From assembly GCA_021781735.1 (NCBI GenBank), contig JAJXWF010000002.1:1-64000 (forward strand): DNA of 64,000 bases, read 5' to 3'. The notes under the pieces were generated by a model that was not told the DNA's origin, did no database searches, and saw nothing but the letters and a program-made list of their open reading frames with translations. Positions 26,990 through 36,198 of this stretch are shown here, piece after piece. Positions within the stretch are counted from its first letter, which is position 1. The number at the start of each line of letters is the position of its first letter. The stretch comes from Actinomycetes bacterium (GTDB lineage Bacteria > Actinomycetota > Actinomycetes > Propionibacteriales > Propionibacteriaceae). The translations under genes and the position numbers were made by a program.

Positions 26990-28686
26990 GTGCGAATCAT
27001 GGGCATGGTCGTGAACATCATCATCGGTTTCCTCGGCGGTCCCATCACCGGCATCTCCGCGTGCATCCTGCCGGTGCCGACGGTGATCTTCTTCTCCGGC
27101 CGCCTCGACAGCGCGCGACGAGCGTCCCGGTGGCGGCCCTACCAGGTCATCGCCGGGCTGGTGTTGAGCTTCGGGGTCTTCGCGCTGGTCGGCTCGCTGA
27201 TCCTCGGCGTCCTCGGACTTCCGCAGGACTTCTTCCGGTGGGCCGGCATCGCCATCCTCGCCCTGGTCGGGCTGATGGTGCCGCGGATCGAACAGCTCGT
27301 CGAGAAGCCCTTCTCCCGGATCCCGACCCGTCGTGTCGACGCGCAGCGGGGCGGGTTCGCGATGGGCCTGGCGCTCGGGGCGGTGTTCGTGCCCTGCGCG
27401 GGCCCCGTGCTCGCCGCCATCACGGTGTCCGGGGCAACGGGACGCATCGGCCCGGAGACCAACGCCCTCACCCTCTCGTTCGCGCTCGGCGTGTCGGTGC
27501 CACTGCTCGCGTTCGCCCTGGCGCGCCGGCGGCCCGCCGAACGCCTCGCCGCCTTTCCGCCGGGGTCAGCGCGGTATCCGCATCACCGCCGGAGCGCTCA
27601 TGGTCACCCTCGCGGTGGGGCTCGCCTTCGATCTTCCGGCGACCGTCCAGCGGTTGATCCCCGACTGCACCGCGGCGATCCAGGACCGGTTGAGCCCCAC
27701 CGTCGGAAGCCCACTCAGCCTCGGTGGACTGGTGACGGCGCAGAACAGGGAGCTGTCCCACTGCACCGAGGGGCGACCCGCCTGCAGGAGTGCGGTCCCG
27801 CGCCCGCGCTGCGGGACGTCACCGCATGGTTGAACTCGCCGCCGCTGACGCTCGCGCAACCCCGCGGAAGGGTCGTGCTCATCGACTTCTGGGCCTACTC
27901 CTGCATCAACTGTCGGCGCGCACTTCCGCACATCATCCAGCTCAACGACACCTACCGGTCCGACGGCCTTGTGGTCATCGGCGTCCACACCCCGGAGTAC
28001 GCCTTCGAACGGGTCAGGGCCAACGTCCGGGCCGGCATCACCGAGGATGGAATCGACCATCCGGTCGCCATGGACAACGCGTACGCCACCTGGACCGCCC
28101 ACCGCAACCGGTTCTGGCCCGCCCAGTACCTCATCGACGCGAACGGTGAGGTCCGCCACCTCCAGCAGGGCGAGGGCGGCTACGCCACCACCGAATCGCT
28201 CGCGCGACAGCTGCTCGACCGGGCCCACCCGGGCGTGGCGCTGCCGCCTCCGGGCGAGGGCGCGAGCACGGCTCCCACACCGGGCAGCACGACACCCGAG
28301 ACCTTCCTCGGGGTGTCCAAGCAGCTGAACTGCGCGGGCAGCCAGACCGACAGGTCCGGCGCCGGAACCTTCAGCTATCCCGCGTCCCAACGACCGGACT
28401 CGTTCGCCCTGACGAGCGGGTGGACGCTCGATTCGCAGAGGATCGTGCCCGACGCGCGGCCGGGACGCACACCCGGAGTGAGGCTCGAGGTCCACGCGCA
28501 CCAGGTGCAGGTCGTCGTGGGGGCGCCGGGACCCTCACCGTGCACGGTCCGGCCGGAGACACGACCGTGCACATCTTCGGAAACCCGCGCTCCTACGAGG
28601 TCTTCACCGCATCGGCGGAGACGACAGATTCGCTCGAGGTCAATCCCTCGCCGGGCCTCCAGCTCTACTCGCTCACGTTCGGGTGA
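26990..28686 (+). pseudogene. DipZ-like CcdA-thioredoxin fusion, frameshifted
   Basis: The N-terminal CcdA part ([23 protein letters not shown] and GAVFVPCAGPVLAAITVSGATG) gives membrane helices for electron transfer across the membrane. After AERLAAF a frameshift moves the coding to RITAGALMVTLAVGLAFDLPAT. Near 27772 it returns to the first frame for the thioredoxin domain (IDFWAYSCINCRRALPHI, with CxxC intact). Near 28520 it shifts again for the carbohydrate-binding-like tail ending LQLYSLTFG. At least three frameshifts are needed. DipZ belongs to the mycobacterial SigK regulon, which fits the neighbours. Confidence 0.85.
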
Positions 28687-28827
28687 CAGGCGACGCCGCA
28701 CCCCTACCCGGTGAGCTCCGTGGATTCCGCGGCCATGCGCGGCGTCCCGGATTGGGCTGCCGGCCGGTGGAGGAGTGTGCGACGCGGGTAGGCCATCGGG
28801 GGCTCACCCGCGTCGCACACCGGAGGG

Positions 28828-30939
28828 TCAGGAGACGCTGAGGAACGGGTCGAGGGCCTCGACGGGACCATGGTCACCGGCCACGCCGGCGATGTCGTCG
28901 GGCGCCTTGTCCATCACCACCACGACGACGATCGGGTTGCGGCCCTGTCGCTCCACCGCGTCGACGTCGTAGGTGATGACCGGTTGGCCGGGGGACACCA
29001 CGTCGCCCTTCCTGGCGTGGGTCGTGAATCCCTCGCCACGCAGTTTCACAGTGTCGATGCCCAGGTGGACCAGCACTCCCAGTTTGTCGGCGGTCTGGAC
29101 GACGAACGCGTGGGGCCACACCTGGAGGATCCGACCCCCGACCGGGGCGATGACGTCGACGACGTCGCGTACGGGGTCGATCGCGGCGCCGTACCCGACC
29201 AGGCCAGTGGCGAAGGTCACGTCGGGAACCTCGGCGAGAGGAACCGTGACGCCGCTGATCGGCGCGAGGACGGTCGTCGTCCCGTGGCCGCCGGGGCCGG
29301 AACCATCGGGGGGATCCAGCACCGCGACCACGGCAGCGACGGGCAGCTCACCGGTGGGTATCGGCGTCCCGGACCCTGACGTTCTCGCAGACCCCGCGGC
29401 AGGCGAGGGCCCGGCGAGGGCGGCGTTGATGTCGCTCTTGAGGCTGTCGGCCTGGGTGCCGAAGATCGCCTGCACGTTGTTGCCGACCTCGATCACGCCG
29501 GCCGCCCCCAGCTGCTTGAGTCGCCGCCGGTCGACGAGGTCACGGTCGCCGACCTCGATCCGCAGGCGGGTGATGCAGGCGTCGACCGCGATGAGGTTGG
29601 CGCGCCCACCGAACGCCGAGATCAGCAGTTCGATGCGATCGGGCGCCGCCGCGGGGACGCCGACCACCTGCGCCGCGCTGTCGGTGAGGTTCGCCGACTC
29701 CTCGGCGGCGAATTCGTCATCGGGTTCGCGTCCGGGCGTGCGCATGTTCCATTTCACGATCGCGAACCGGAACATGGCGTAATAGAGGAAGAAGAACACG
29801 ACGCCCATGACGATCAGCAGCGGAATGTTCTTCGCCGCGGGCGCGGTGCCGTACAGAATGAGGTCGATCAGTCCCGACGAGAATGAGAATCCGAGATGGA
29901 TGTTGAGAGCATAGGCGATCGCCAACGAGACGCCGGTGAGAAATGCGTGGATCACGTAGAGCGGGAAGGCGACGAACATGAATGAGAATTCCAGCGGTTC
30001 GGTGACGCCGGTCAGGAATGCCGTGAGCGCGGCGGCCGAGAGGATGCCGACGGCGGCCTTCTTCTGCGCCGGCTTCGCGACGTGGATCATCGCCAGAGCC
30101 GCGCCCGGGAGGCCGAACATGATGATCGGGTAGAAGCCCGACGTCAGCAGTCCCGCGCTGGGATCGCCGGCCGCGAAGCGGGTCAGTTCTCCGGTGACGA
30201 CCCCGTGCGGGCCGTGGTACGACCCGTAGATGAACCAGATGTAGGTGTTGAGGATGTGGTGCAGCCCGAGCGGGATGAGCATCCGGTTTGCGAACCCGTA
30301 GAGGAACGCCCCGAGGATCCCCGACCCGGCGATGAAGGTTCCGACACTTGTCAAACCCATGTTGAAGATCGGGTAGAAGTAGCTGAGGGCGAACCCCAGC
30401 ACGAGGCAGGCGAGGGACACGGCGATCGGGACGAAGCGGCGTCCGCCGAAGAAGCCGAGGTAGGGCGGCAGGGTGATCGTGTGGTACCGGTCGAACAGCC
30501 AGGCGGTGACCAGGCCCACGAGGATCCCCGCGAACACGCTGTAGTTGATCGTGGCCTGAGCCCCCGACTGGTCGAGTCTTCCCGCGAGCACCACCGGCGA
30601 CATCGTTGCGAACACCGACGTCATCACCAGGTACCCGGCCGCGGCCGACAGCGCCGTCGACCCGTCGGCCTTGCGGGCGAATCCGATCGCGACACCGATC
30701 GCGAACAGCAGCGGGAGATTGGCGAAAATCGCGCCCCCTGCGGCGCTCATCGCCTGGAAGAACGGACCGATGACTGGCGCCGTGATCTTTCCGAGCAGAT
30801 CGGGCTGGCCGAGACGCAGCAGAATTCCGGCCGCGGGCAACAGGGCGATGGGGAGCATGAGGCTCTTTCCGAGCCGCTGCAGTTGGGCAAAACCGGGGAT
30901 TCTGATTCCGGATCGTGGCGTGTCAGCGCTGGCGCGCAT
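28828..30939 (-). CDS. PTS permease EIICBA, N-acetylglucosamine/glucose family
   Basis: The 703-residue fusion imports and phosphorylates a sugar using phosphate from HPr. EIIC (residues about 15-400) has around ten helices (SLMLPIALLPAAGILLRLGQP near the start; GVTEPLEFSFMFVAFPLY). EIIB follows with its phospho-cysteine in AVDACITRLRIEV. EIIA is at the C-terminus with VLVHLGIDTVKL, where the histidine is phosphorylated, and GDVVSPGQPVITYD. I start at the ATG at 30939, preceded by AGGAGG. The order C-B-A and overall similarity fit NagE-type proteins; glucose cannot be excluded. It stands alone, without nagA/nagB. Confidence 0.9.
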   Translation of the reverse strand: MRASADTPRSGIRIPGFAQLQRLGKSLMLPIALLPAAGILLRLGQPDLLGKITAPVIGPFFQAMSAAGGAIFANLPLLFAIGVAIGFARKADGSTALSAAAGYLVMTSVFATMSPVVLAGRLDQSGAQATINYSVFAGILVGLVTAWLFDRYHTITLPPYLGFFGGRRFVPIAVSLACLVLGFALSYFYPIFNMGLTSVGTFIAGSGILGAFLYGFANRMLIPLGLHHILNTYIWFIYGSYHGPHGVVTGELTRFAAGDPSAGLLTSGFYPIIMFGLPGAALAMIHVAKPAQKKAAVGILSAAALTAFLTGVTEPLEFSFMFVAFPLYVIHAFLTGVSLAIAYALNIHLGFSFSSGLIDLILYGTAPAAKNIPLLIVMGVVFFFLYYAMFRFAIVKWNMRTPGREPDDEFAAEESANLTDSAAQVVGVPAAAPDRIELLISAFGGRANLIAVDACITRLRIEVGDRDLVDRRRLKQLGAAGVIEVGNNVQAIFGTQADSLKSDINAALAGPSPAAGSARTSGSGTPIPTGELPVAAVVAVLDPPDGSGPGGHGTTTVLAPISGVTVPLAEVPDVTFATGLVGYGAAIDPVRDVVDVIAPVGGRILQVWPHAFVVQTADKLGVLVHLGIDTVKLRGEGFTTHARKGDVVSPGQPVITYDVDAVERQGRNPIVVVVVMDKAPDDIAGVAGDHGPVEALDPFLSVS

Positions 30940-31040
30940 GCGACCTCCTGCGAATTGTGTCGATTGGGACCAGTTCATTGTGGGGTCACGCCAATTCGAG
31001 GGGGTGCGAAGGTGCAGGCACAGTGCGCACATGCGCAATC

Positions 31041-31072
31041 GCGCCGCGCGAACGGGCGGGTTCGCGCGGCGC
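31041..31072 (-). terminator. 13-bp perfect hairpin after the SDR gene
   Basis: GCGCCGCGCGAAC pairs with GTTCGCGCGGCGC around GGGCGG, 29 bp past the stop of the glycosidase-SDR operon and upstream of the PTS gene. Confidence 0.75.
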
Positions 31073-31100
31073 GGGGCGGCTCAGCTGACCGTCGCTGGGG

Positions 31101-31961
31101 TCACAGCCCGGCGGCGGACATCATGATCCCGCCGTCGACGACGACGGTCGTGCAGGTGATGTAGCTCGCGGCGTCCGAGGCGAGGAACACCGCGGTGGCG
31201 CCGATCTCGTCGGGTTCGGCGACCCGGCCCAGGGGGATCGAATGGTTCAGCGCGGCCGCCTTCTCGGGGTCGGCCATCGTCTGCGCGTTGATCGGGGTGT
31301 TGACCGCCCCGGGGGCGATGTTCACCATCCGGATCCCGTGCTGGGCCAGTTCCACGCCGGCGGTACGGGTGAGCATCCGGGCACCGCCCTTGCTGACGCA
31401 GTAGGCGGTGTTGCCGGGCATCGGCCAATCCTCGTGGACGGACGAGACGTTGAGGATCACCCCGCCGCCGCCCTGCTTGATGAACTGCTGGGCCGCGAGC
31501 TTCGCCCCGAAGAACGTGCCCTTGAGGTTGATGTTCATGACGAAGTCGAAGTCCTTCTCCTCGGTCTCGAGGAGGGAGTGGCGGGTCTCAACGCCCGCGT
31601 TGTTGATCATGACGTCGAGGCGGCCGAACCGGGCCACCGCCTGGTCGATGAGGTTCTGCAGGTCAGCCACGTTGCCCACGTCGGCCTGCACCGCCATGGC
31701 GCTCCCGCTGCCGGCGGCCTCGGCGATCCGGGTCGCCGGGTCGACGGTCTCCGGGTGGGTGACCCAGTCGATGACGACGTTCGCGCCGGCGGCCGCGCAC
31801 GCGTCGACGATCGCCGCGCCGATGCCGGAGTTGGCGCCGGTGACGATCACAGTCCGGCCCGCCAGGGCCTTCGCGGTGAACGCATCGGGCAGCAGGGGTT
31901 GCTCCGCGCCGGCCCCGCCTGCGGTGTCGGCCTGGGTGTCGTGGCTGGTGGCCTCGCTCAT
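31101..31961 (-). CDS. Short-chain dehydrogenase/reductase (glucose 1-dehydrogenase-like)
   Basis: The 286-residue SDR has the NAD(P)-binding motif VTGANSGIGAAI at about residue 41, NNAG, the catalytic serine in LNVSSVHED and YCVSK (Y-x-x-x-K). The C-terminus VVDGG matches classical SDRs of the glucose dehydrogenase type. The ATG at 31961 overlaps the stop of the glycosidase gene and has AAGGAG upstream; the track start inside that gene is wrong. About 35 non-conserved residues precede the Rossmann fold. It may oxidise the sugar released by the coupled glycosidase; that is inference. Confidence 0.88.
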   Translation of the reverse strand: MSEATSHDTQADTAGGAGAEQPLLPDAFTAKALAGRTVIVTGANSGIGAAIVDACAAAGANVVIDWVTHPETVDPATRIAEAAGSGSAMAVQADVGNVADLQNLIDQAVARFGRLDVMINNAGVETRHSLLETEEKDFDFVMNINLKGTFFGAKLAAQQFIKQGGGGVILNVSSVHEDWPMPGNTAYCVSKGGARMLTRTAGVELAQHGIRMVNIAPGAVNTPINAQTMADPEKAAALNHSIPLGRVAEPDEIGATAVFLASDAASYITCTTVVVDGGIMMSAAGL

Positions 31962-34684
31962 GGACGTGTCTCCTTGTCGGTTGCTGGTCCCTGGGGACTG
32001 TCGAACTGTTCCCCGCCGTGGTCGCAGATGAGATGGGCGATCATCGCGGTCCAGCCGGTCTGGTGGCTCGCTCCGAGCCCGGTTCCCGTCTCGGCGTGGA
32101 AGTATTCGCTGAACGTCGGGTGACCATCCCACAGCGGGCCGGAGCCCGCGTCGCGCTGCTGTCCCGGACGCCGGCCCTCCCCGTCGGGACGGAACAGCGA
32201 GATGAGCCGTCGGCGCATCTGGTCGGCGATCTCGGGCAGGGTGAGCCGCTCGCCCGATCCGGTGGGGAACTCGAAGGTCTGGCCGCCGGCCGCGCCGGCG
32301 CCTCGGGTGCGCAGCGCGTCGATGAGCAGCACGTTGACCGGGAACCAGATGGGCCCACGCCAGTTCGAGTTGCCGCCGAACATGCGGTTCTCGCTCCACC
32401 CCGGCGTGTAGCGGATGCCGAGCCGCTGGCCCGCCACGTCCACCTCCTCCCCGTCGCGGTACACAGCCGAGAGCGAGCGGATACCGTAGTCGGAAAGGAA
32501 TTCGCGGGGATCGAACAGGCGTGACAGCACCGCGGGGAGCCGGTCGCGGTCGACCAGGCTCATGGTCGATGTCGGCCGCTCACCGGCCGATGAGGTGAGC
32601 GCGTGGCCGAATTCGTCGGGCCGGTTGCGCTGCAGCCAGCGCCGGCGCTCGACGAAGTCCGGCAGCTCCCGGGTCACCCAGTCGGGGGAGTTGGCGACCG
32701 CCAGCAGCGGCACCAGCCCCACCAGCGAACGCACCCGCACCGGCTCCACAGCCCCGGCCTGGTTGACGAGGATGTCGTAGAAGAACCCGTCTTGGTCGTC
32801 CCAGAGGGACGCCGACGCCTCGCCGAAGTTCTCGACCGCCGCGCAGATCGCGCCGAAGCGTTCCAGGAACGTGGTGGCCGCCTCTTCCCAGGCGGGCTGC
32901 TCGCGGGCCAGTTCCTGGGCGATCCGCAGCATGCACAGAGTGAAGAAGGCCATCCAACTGGTGGCGTCGGACTGCTCGAGGCGCCATCCGTCCGGCACCG
33001 CCCGTGACCGGTCGAACACCGAGATGTTGTCCATGCCGAGAAAGCCACCCTCGAACAGTTCGTTACCGGAGGCGTCCTTGCGGTTGACCCACCAGCCGAA
33101 GTTGAGCAGCAGCTTGGTCATGATCCGCACGAGGAAGTCGCGGTCGGTGCCGCCGTCGGTGTAGTAGACCTGCAGCGCGGCCCACGCGTGCACCGGCGGG
33201 TTCACGTCACTGAAGTTCCATTCGTAGGCGGGCAGCTGGCCGTCGGGGTGCTGAGCCCACTCCCGGCACATGAGCAGCAACTGGTTCTTCGCGAAGTCGG
33301 GATCGACCGCGGCCAGCGCCACCGTGTGGAACGCGAGGTCCCAGCTGGCGAACCACGGATACTCCCAGTCGTCGGGCATCGAGATGACGTCGGCCAGGTC
33401 GAGGTGACTCCAGCCGGTGTTGCGCCCGCCCTGGGCCTCGGGACGCCGCCGGTCGGCCGGAGGCTCCGGCTGCGCCGGGTCGCCCTGCAACCATTCGCGC
33501 ACGGAGTACCGGTAGAGCTTGCGCCCCCACAGCAGTCCGGCGTAAGCGCGCCGGGCGACCAGACGGTCGTTGTCGTCGACGTCGGCGGGGATCACCGCGG
33601 TGTAGAACTCGTCGGCCTCCGCCCGTCGGCGGGTGAGCGCAGCGTCGAACGCCGGGCCGAACGGGTCGCCGAGGCGGTCGCCGGCCGCGAGCCGGAGTCG
33701 CACCCGAACGGTCTGGCCGGGGGCGACGGCGTCGAAGTGGTAGCGCAGCCCGAGTTTCGTGCCCTCCGGGGTGGGTGACAGCAGGGAACGGTCGCCGGTG
33801 ACGATCGCCGCGTTCACGGCGTCCTTGGGGTGCGGATCGGGGTTCTCGGGGACGCCGAAACAGGCCACCTCGTCGGTCTCGTTGTTGCAGAACAGCACCT
33901 CGGGACCCTCGGCGGCGTGCTCGGCGGCCAGCATGTAGGTGTTGAGCCAGGCGTGATGGATGCGGAACCGGGGATGTGCGTCGGGGCTGTCGACCTGCTG
34001 CATCGTCGGACGCCGCTGGTCGCGGCCCCACGCCCACGTATTGCGGAACCACACCTGGGGGACGAGGTCGAGCGGGGCCGGGTCGGGCCCATGGTTGGTG
34101 GCCTCGTACACGAGGCAGATGTCGCCCGAGTCGAGCTTCGCGTGGGTGCTGATGACGTCGAAGAACCTGTTGTCGGCGAGCACTCCGGTGTCTGCCAGTT
34201 CGAACTCGTCGACGTCCTGGCCGCGCGACCGGTTGGCGTCGAGCAGTGTCCGGTAGGGGAATGCGGCCTGCGGGTAGCGGTAGAGCCAGCGCGCCCACGA
34301 GTGGGTGGGGGTGGCGTCCAGGGCCCAGTAGTACTCCTTGACGTCCTCCCCATGGTTGCCCTCGGTGTTGGTGAGCCCGAACAGTCGCTCCTTGAGCCGA
34401 TCGTCGTGACCGTTCCACATCGCGATCGCGAGGTTGAGGAAGCCGAACCGGTCGCACAGCCCGGCGATCCCGTCCTCGCCCCAGCGATAGGCCCGCCGGT
34501 GGCTGTCGTCGAAGTCGAAGTAGTCCCACGCATCGCCGTCGGCGGAGTAGTCCTCGCGCACGGTGCCCCACTGGCGGGCCGCCAGGTAGGGCCCCCACCG
34601 GCGCCACGCGGAATTGTCGCTGTTCGACTGGGACAACCGGTGTCCCTCGGCGGTCGCCGCCAGGTGGTCACGCACGGCGTCCAC
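31958..34684 (-). CDS. GH63-like glycoside hydrolase (MGH1/glucosidase type)
   Basis: The 908-residue cytoplasmic protein has no signal peptide. Motifs of the GH63/MGH1 (alpha/alpha)6 barrel are clear: [18 protein letters not shown] near the N-terminus, [18 protein letters not shown] (with the candidate acid residue), [29 protein letters not shown] and [15 protein letters not shown] towards the end. Family members hydrolyse alpha-glucosides or mannosylglycerate-type compatible solutes. The substrate here is unknown. It is translationally coupled to the SDR gene, so the two act together. Confidence 0.85.
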   Translation of the reverse strand: MDAVRDHLAATAEGHRLSQSNSDNSAWRRWGPYLAARQWGTVREDYSADGDAWDYFDFDDSHRRAYRWGEDGIAGLCDRFGFLNLAIAMWNGHDDRLKERLFGLTNTEGNHGEDVKEYYWALDATPTHSWARWLYRYPQAAFPYRTLLDANRSRGQDVDEFELADTGVLADNRFFDVISTHAKLDSGDICLVYEATNHGPDPAPLDLVPQVWFRNTWAWGRDQRRPTMQQVDSPDAHPRFRIHHAWLNTYMLAAEHAAEGPEVLFCNNETDEVACFGVPENPDPHPKDAVNAAIVTGDRSLLSPTPEGTKLGLRYHFDAVAPGQTVRVRLRLAAGDRLGDPFGPAFDAALTRRRAEADEFYTAVIPADVDDNDRLVARRAYAGLLWGRKLYRYSVREWLQGDPAQPEPPADRRRPEAQGGRNTGWSHLDLADVISMPDDWEYPWFASWDLAFHTVALAAVDPDFAKNQLLLMCREWAQHPDGQLPAYEWNFSDVNPPVHAWAALQVYYTDGGTDRDFLVRIMTKLLLNFGWWVNRKDASGNELFEGGFLGMDNISVFDRSRAVPDGWRLEQSDATSWMAFFTLCMLRIAQELAREQPAWEEAATTFLERFGAICAAVENFGEASASLWDDQDGFFYDILVNQAGAVEPVRVRSLVGLVPLLAVANSPDWVTRELPDFVERRRWLQRNRPDEFGHALTSSAGERPTSTMSLVDRDRLPAVLSRLFDPREFLSDYGIRSLSAVYRDGEEVDVAGQRLGIRYTPGWSENRMFGGNSNWRGPIWFPVNVLLIDALRTRGAGAAGGQTFEFPTGSGERLTLPEIADQMRRRLISLFRPDGEGRRPGQQRDAGSGPLWDGHPTFSEYFHAETGTGLGASHQTGWTAMIAHLICDHGGEQFDSPQGPATDKETRP

Positions 34685-34843
34685 GCTAGGGGGACTTGCC
34701 GTGGTCGGCAGCGGACCGGCCCCGATTCACAGGTTTCCCACAGATGCCGCTCAGGGTCGCCGGGCTCCGGGCACGGCGCGTGATGACGCCGAGCCGCCGA
34801 GGGTGGGCCTTGACCCGTGAGGGTCCCCGGTTAGGCTCGGCAT

Positions 34844-35659
34844 GTGCCGAAGCCGTTCACTCCCCCTCTGGTTGAGTCCGGCCCGGCACTCACCGCCGAC
34901 CAGCGACAGCGCTACGCCCGGCACCTGCTGACCCCGGCCGTCGGCGAGGACGGGCAGCGCCGCCTGCTCGGAGCGCGGATCGCCGTGCTCGGCACCGGAG
35001 GTCTCGGCTCGCCCGTGCTCACCTACCTCGCGGCCGCGGGCGTGGGGCACCTGACCCTCATCGACGACGACGTCATCGAGCTGAGCAACCTCAACCGTCA
35101 GGTGCTGCACGACACGGCATCGCTCGGCATGTCGAAGGTCGACTCGGCGGCCCGCCGGTTGTCGGCGCTGAACCCCGACGTCGACCTCACCGTGCACCGG
35201 GAGAGACTCACCGACGACAACGCCGACAATCTCCTCGCCGGACATCACCTGGTCGTCGACTGCGCCGACAACTTTCCTACCCGTTACGTCATCGCCGACG
35301 CGTGTGAGCGGCTCGGCGTCCCGCACGTGTGGGCGGCGTTGCTGCACACCCAGGGTCAGCTGTCGGTGTTCACCCGTCGTCGTCCCACCGCCGACGACCC
35401 CGACACCGGGGTCGGGCTGCGTGACGTGTTCCCGATGCCGCCGGGGCCGGATGATCTGCCGGCGGGTCCGGTCGGCATCTTCGGCCCCCTCTGCGGACAG
35501 GTCGGGTCGATGGCCGCCACCGAGGCGATCAAGATGATCACCGGCATCGGACGCCCGCTGATCGGCCGGGTCGCGTTCGTCGACGTGCTCACCCCGTCGG
35601 TGCGCGAAGTGGTCGTGCGACCGGGCCCTCCCACCACGCCCGGCCCCACGAGCGCCTAG
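34844..35659 (+). CDS. ThiF/MoeB-type E1-like adenylyltransferase
   Basis: The 271-residue enzyme activates a ubiquitin-like sulfur carrier by C-terminal adenylation. The nucleotide loop is VLGTGGLGSPVLTYLAAAGVG, followed by LIDDDVIELSNLNRQVLH and VVDCADNFPTRYVIADAC. The two CxxC pairs that hold structural zinc in MoeB are missing; only single cysteines remain. There is no C-terminal rhodanese domain. It lies 150 bp before a MoaD-like carrier gene on the same strand, which is its likely partner. The start is the GTG at 34844. Confidence 0.88.
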   Translation: MPKPFTPPLVESGPALTADQRQRYARHLLTPAVGEDGQRRLLGARIAVLGTGGLGSPVLTYLAAAGVGHLTLIDDDVIELSNLNRQVLHDTASLGMSKVDSAARRLSALNPDVDLTVHRERLTDDNADNLLAGHHLVVDCADNFPTRYVIADACERLGVPHVWAALLHTQGQLSVFTRRRPTADDPDTGVGLRDVFPMPPGPDDLPAGPVGIFGPLCGQVGSMAATEAIKMITGIGRPLIGRVAFVDVLTPSVREVVVRPGPPTTPGPTSA

Positions 35660-35811
35660 AGACGGTGCGGCGGTGGTCCGCACGGGGACGCCATCCGGTC
35701 CCGACGGGCCCCGCGGCAGGATCGATGCGCCGAGGGTGACCGTCGCGCCCGGGTCACGTACGGTGGTCCGTGCCGGGAACCGGCAGGTGAGACACCGGGG
35801 AGGAGACGGTC

Positions 35812-36048
35812 GTGGCGACGATTCGTTGGTTCGGGGCTGCGGCCGAGGCCGCGGGATGCGACATCGAACCCACCGCGGCCGCCACCCTCGGTGAGGCGCT
35901 CGCGGCGGCGAGGGCGACCCGCCCCGCACTGGTCGCCGTGCTGGTGCGGTGCAGCGTGCTGCTCGACGGGGTCCGGGCCGCCGACCCGGCGACGGCCGTG
36001 GGGCCCGGCGCGACGATCGATGTGCTCCCGCCCTTCGCGGGAGGCTGA
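35812..36048 (+). CDS. MoaD/ThiS-like sulfur-carrier protein
   Basis: The 78-residue protein has a beta-grasp pattern and ends PPFAGG. The terminal Gly-Gly is the site that a ThiF/MoeB enzyme adenylates and thiocarboxylates. It probably starts at the GTG at 35812. With the E1-like gene it forms a two-gene carrier unit. The receiving pathway (molybdopterin, thiamine or another sulfur product) cannot be decided, as no moaE, thiG or similar gene is nearby. Confidence 0.85.
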   Translation: MATIRWFGAAAEAAGCDIEPTAAATLGEALAAARATRPALVAVLVRCSVLLDGVRAADPATAVGPGATIDVLPPFAGG

Positions 36049-36198
36049 CCCGGTCGGGTTCTGCAGCGTTCCCGACCCTCAAGTAGAGCTTCGGACCCCA
36101 CGCGGGTGGGCTGGTCGGGTGCGCCGCGGCGGTGTTTGAATGCCCGCGAGGGGTGTCTTCCCCAGGCCCACCGCCAGCACCCCCGAAGGGGACCGATC

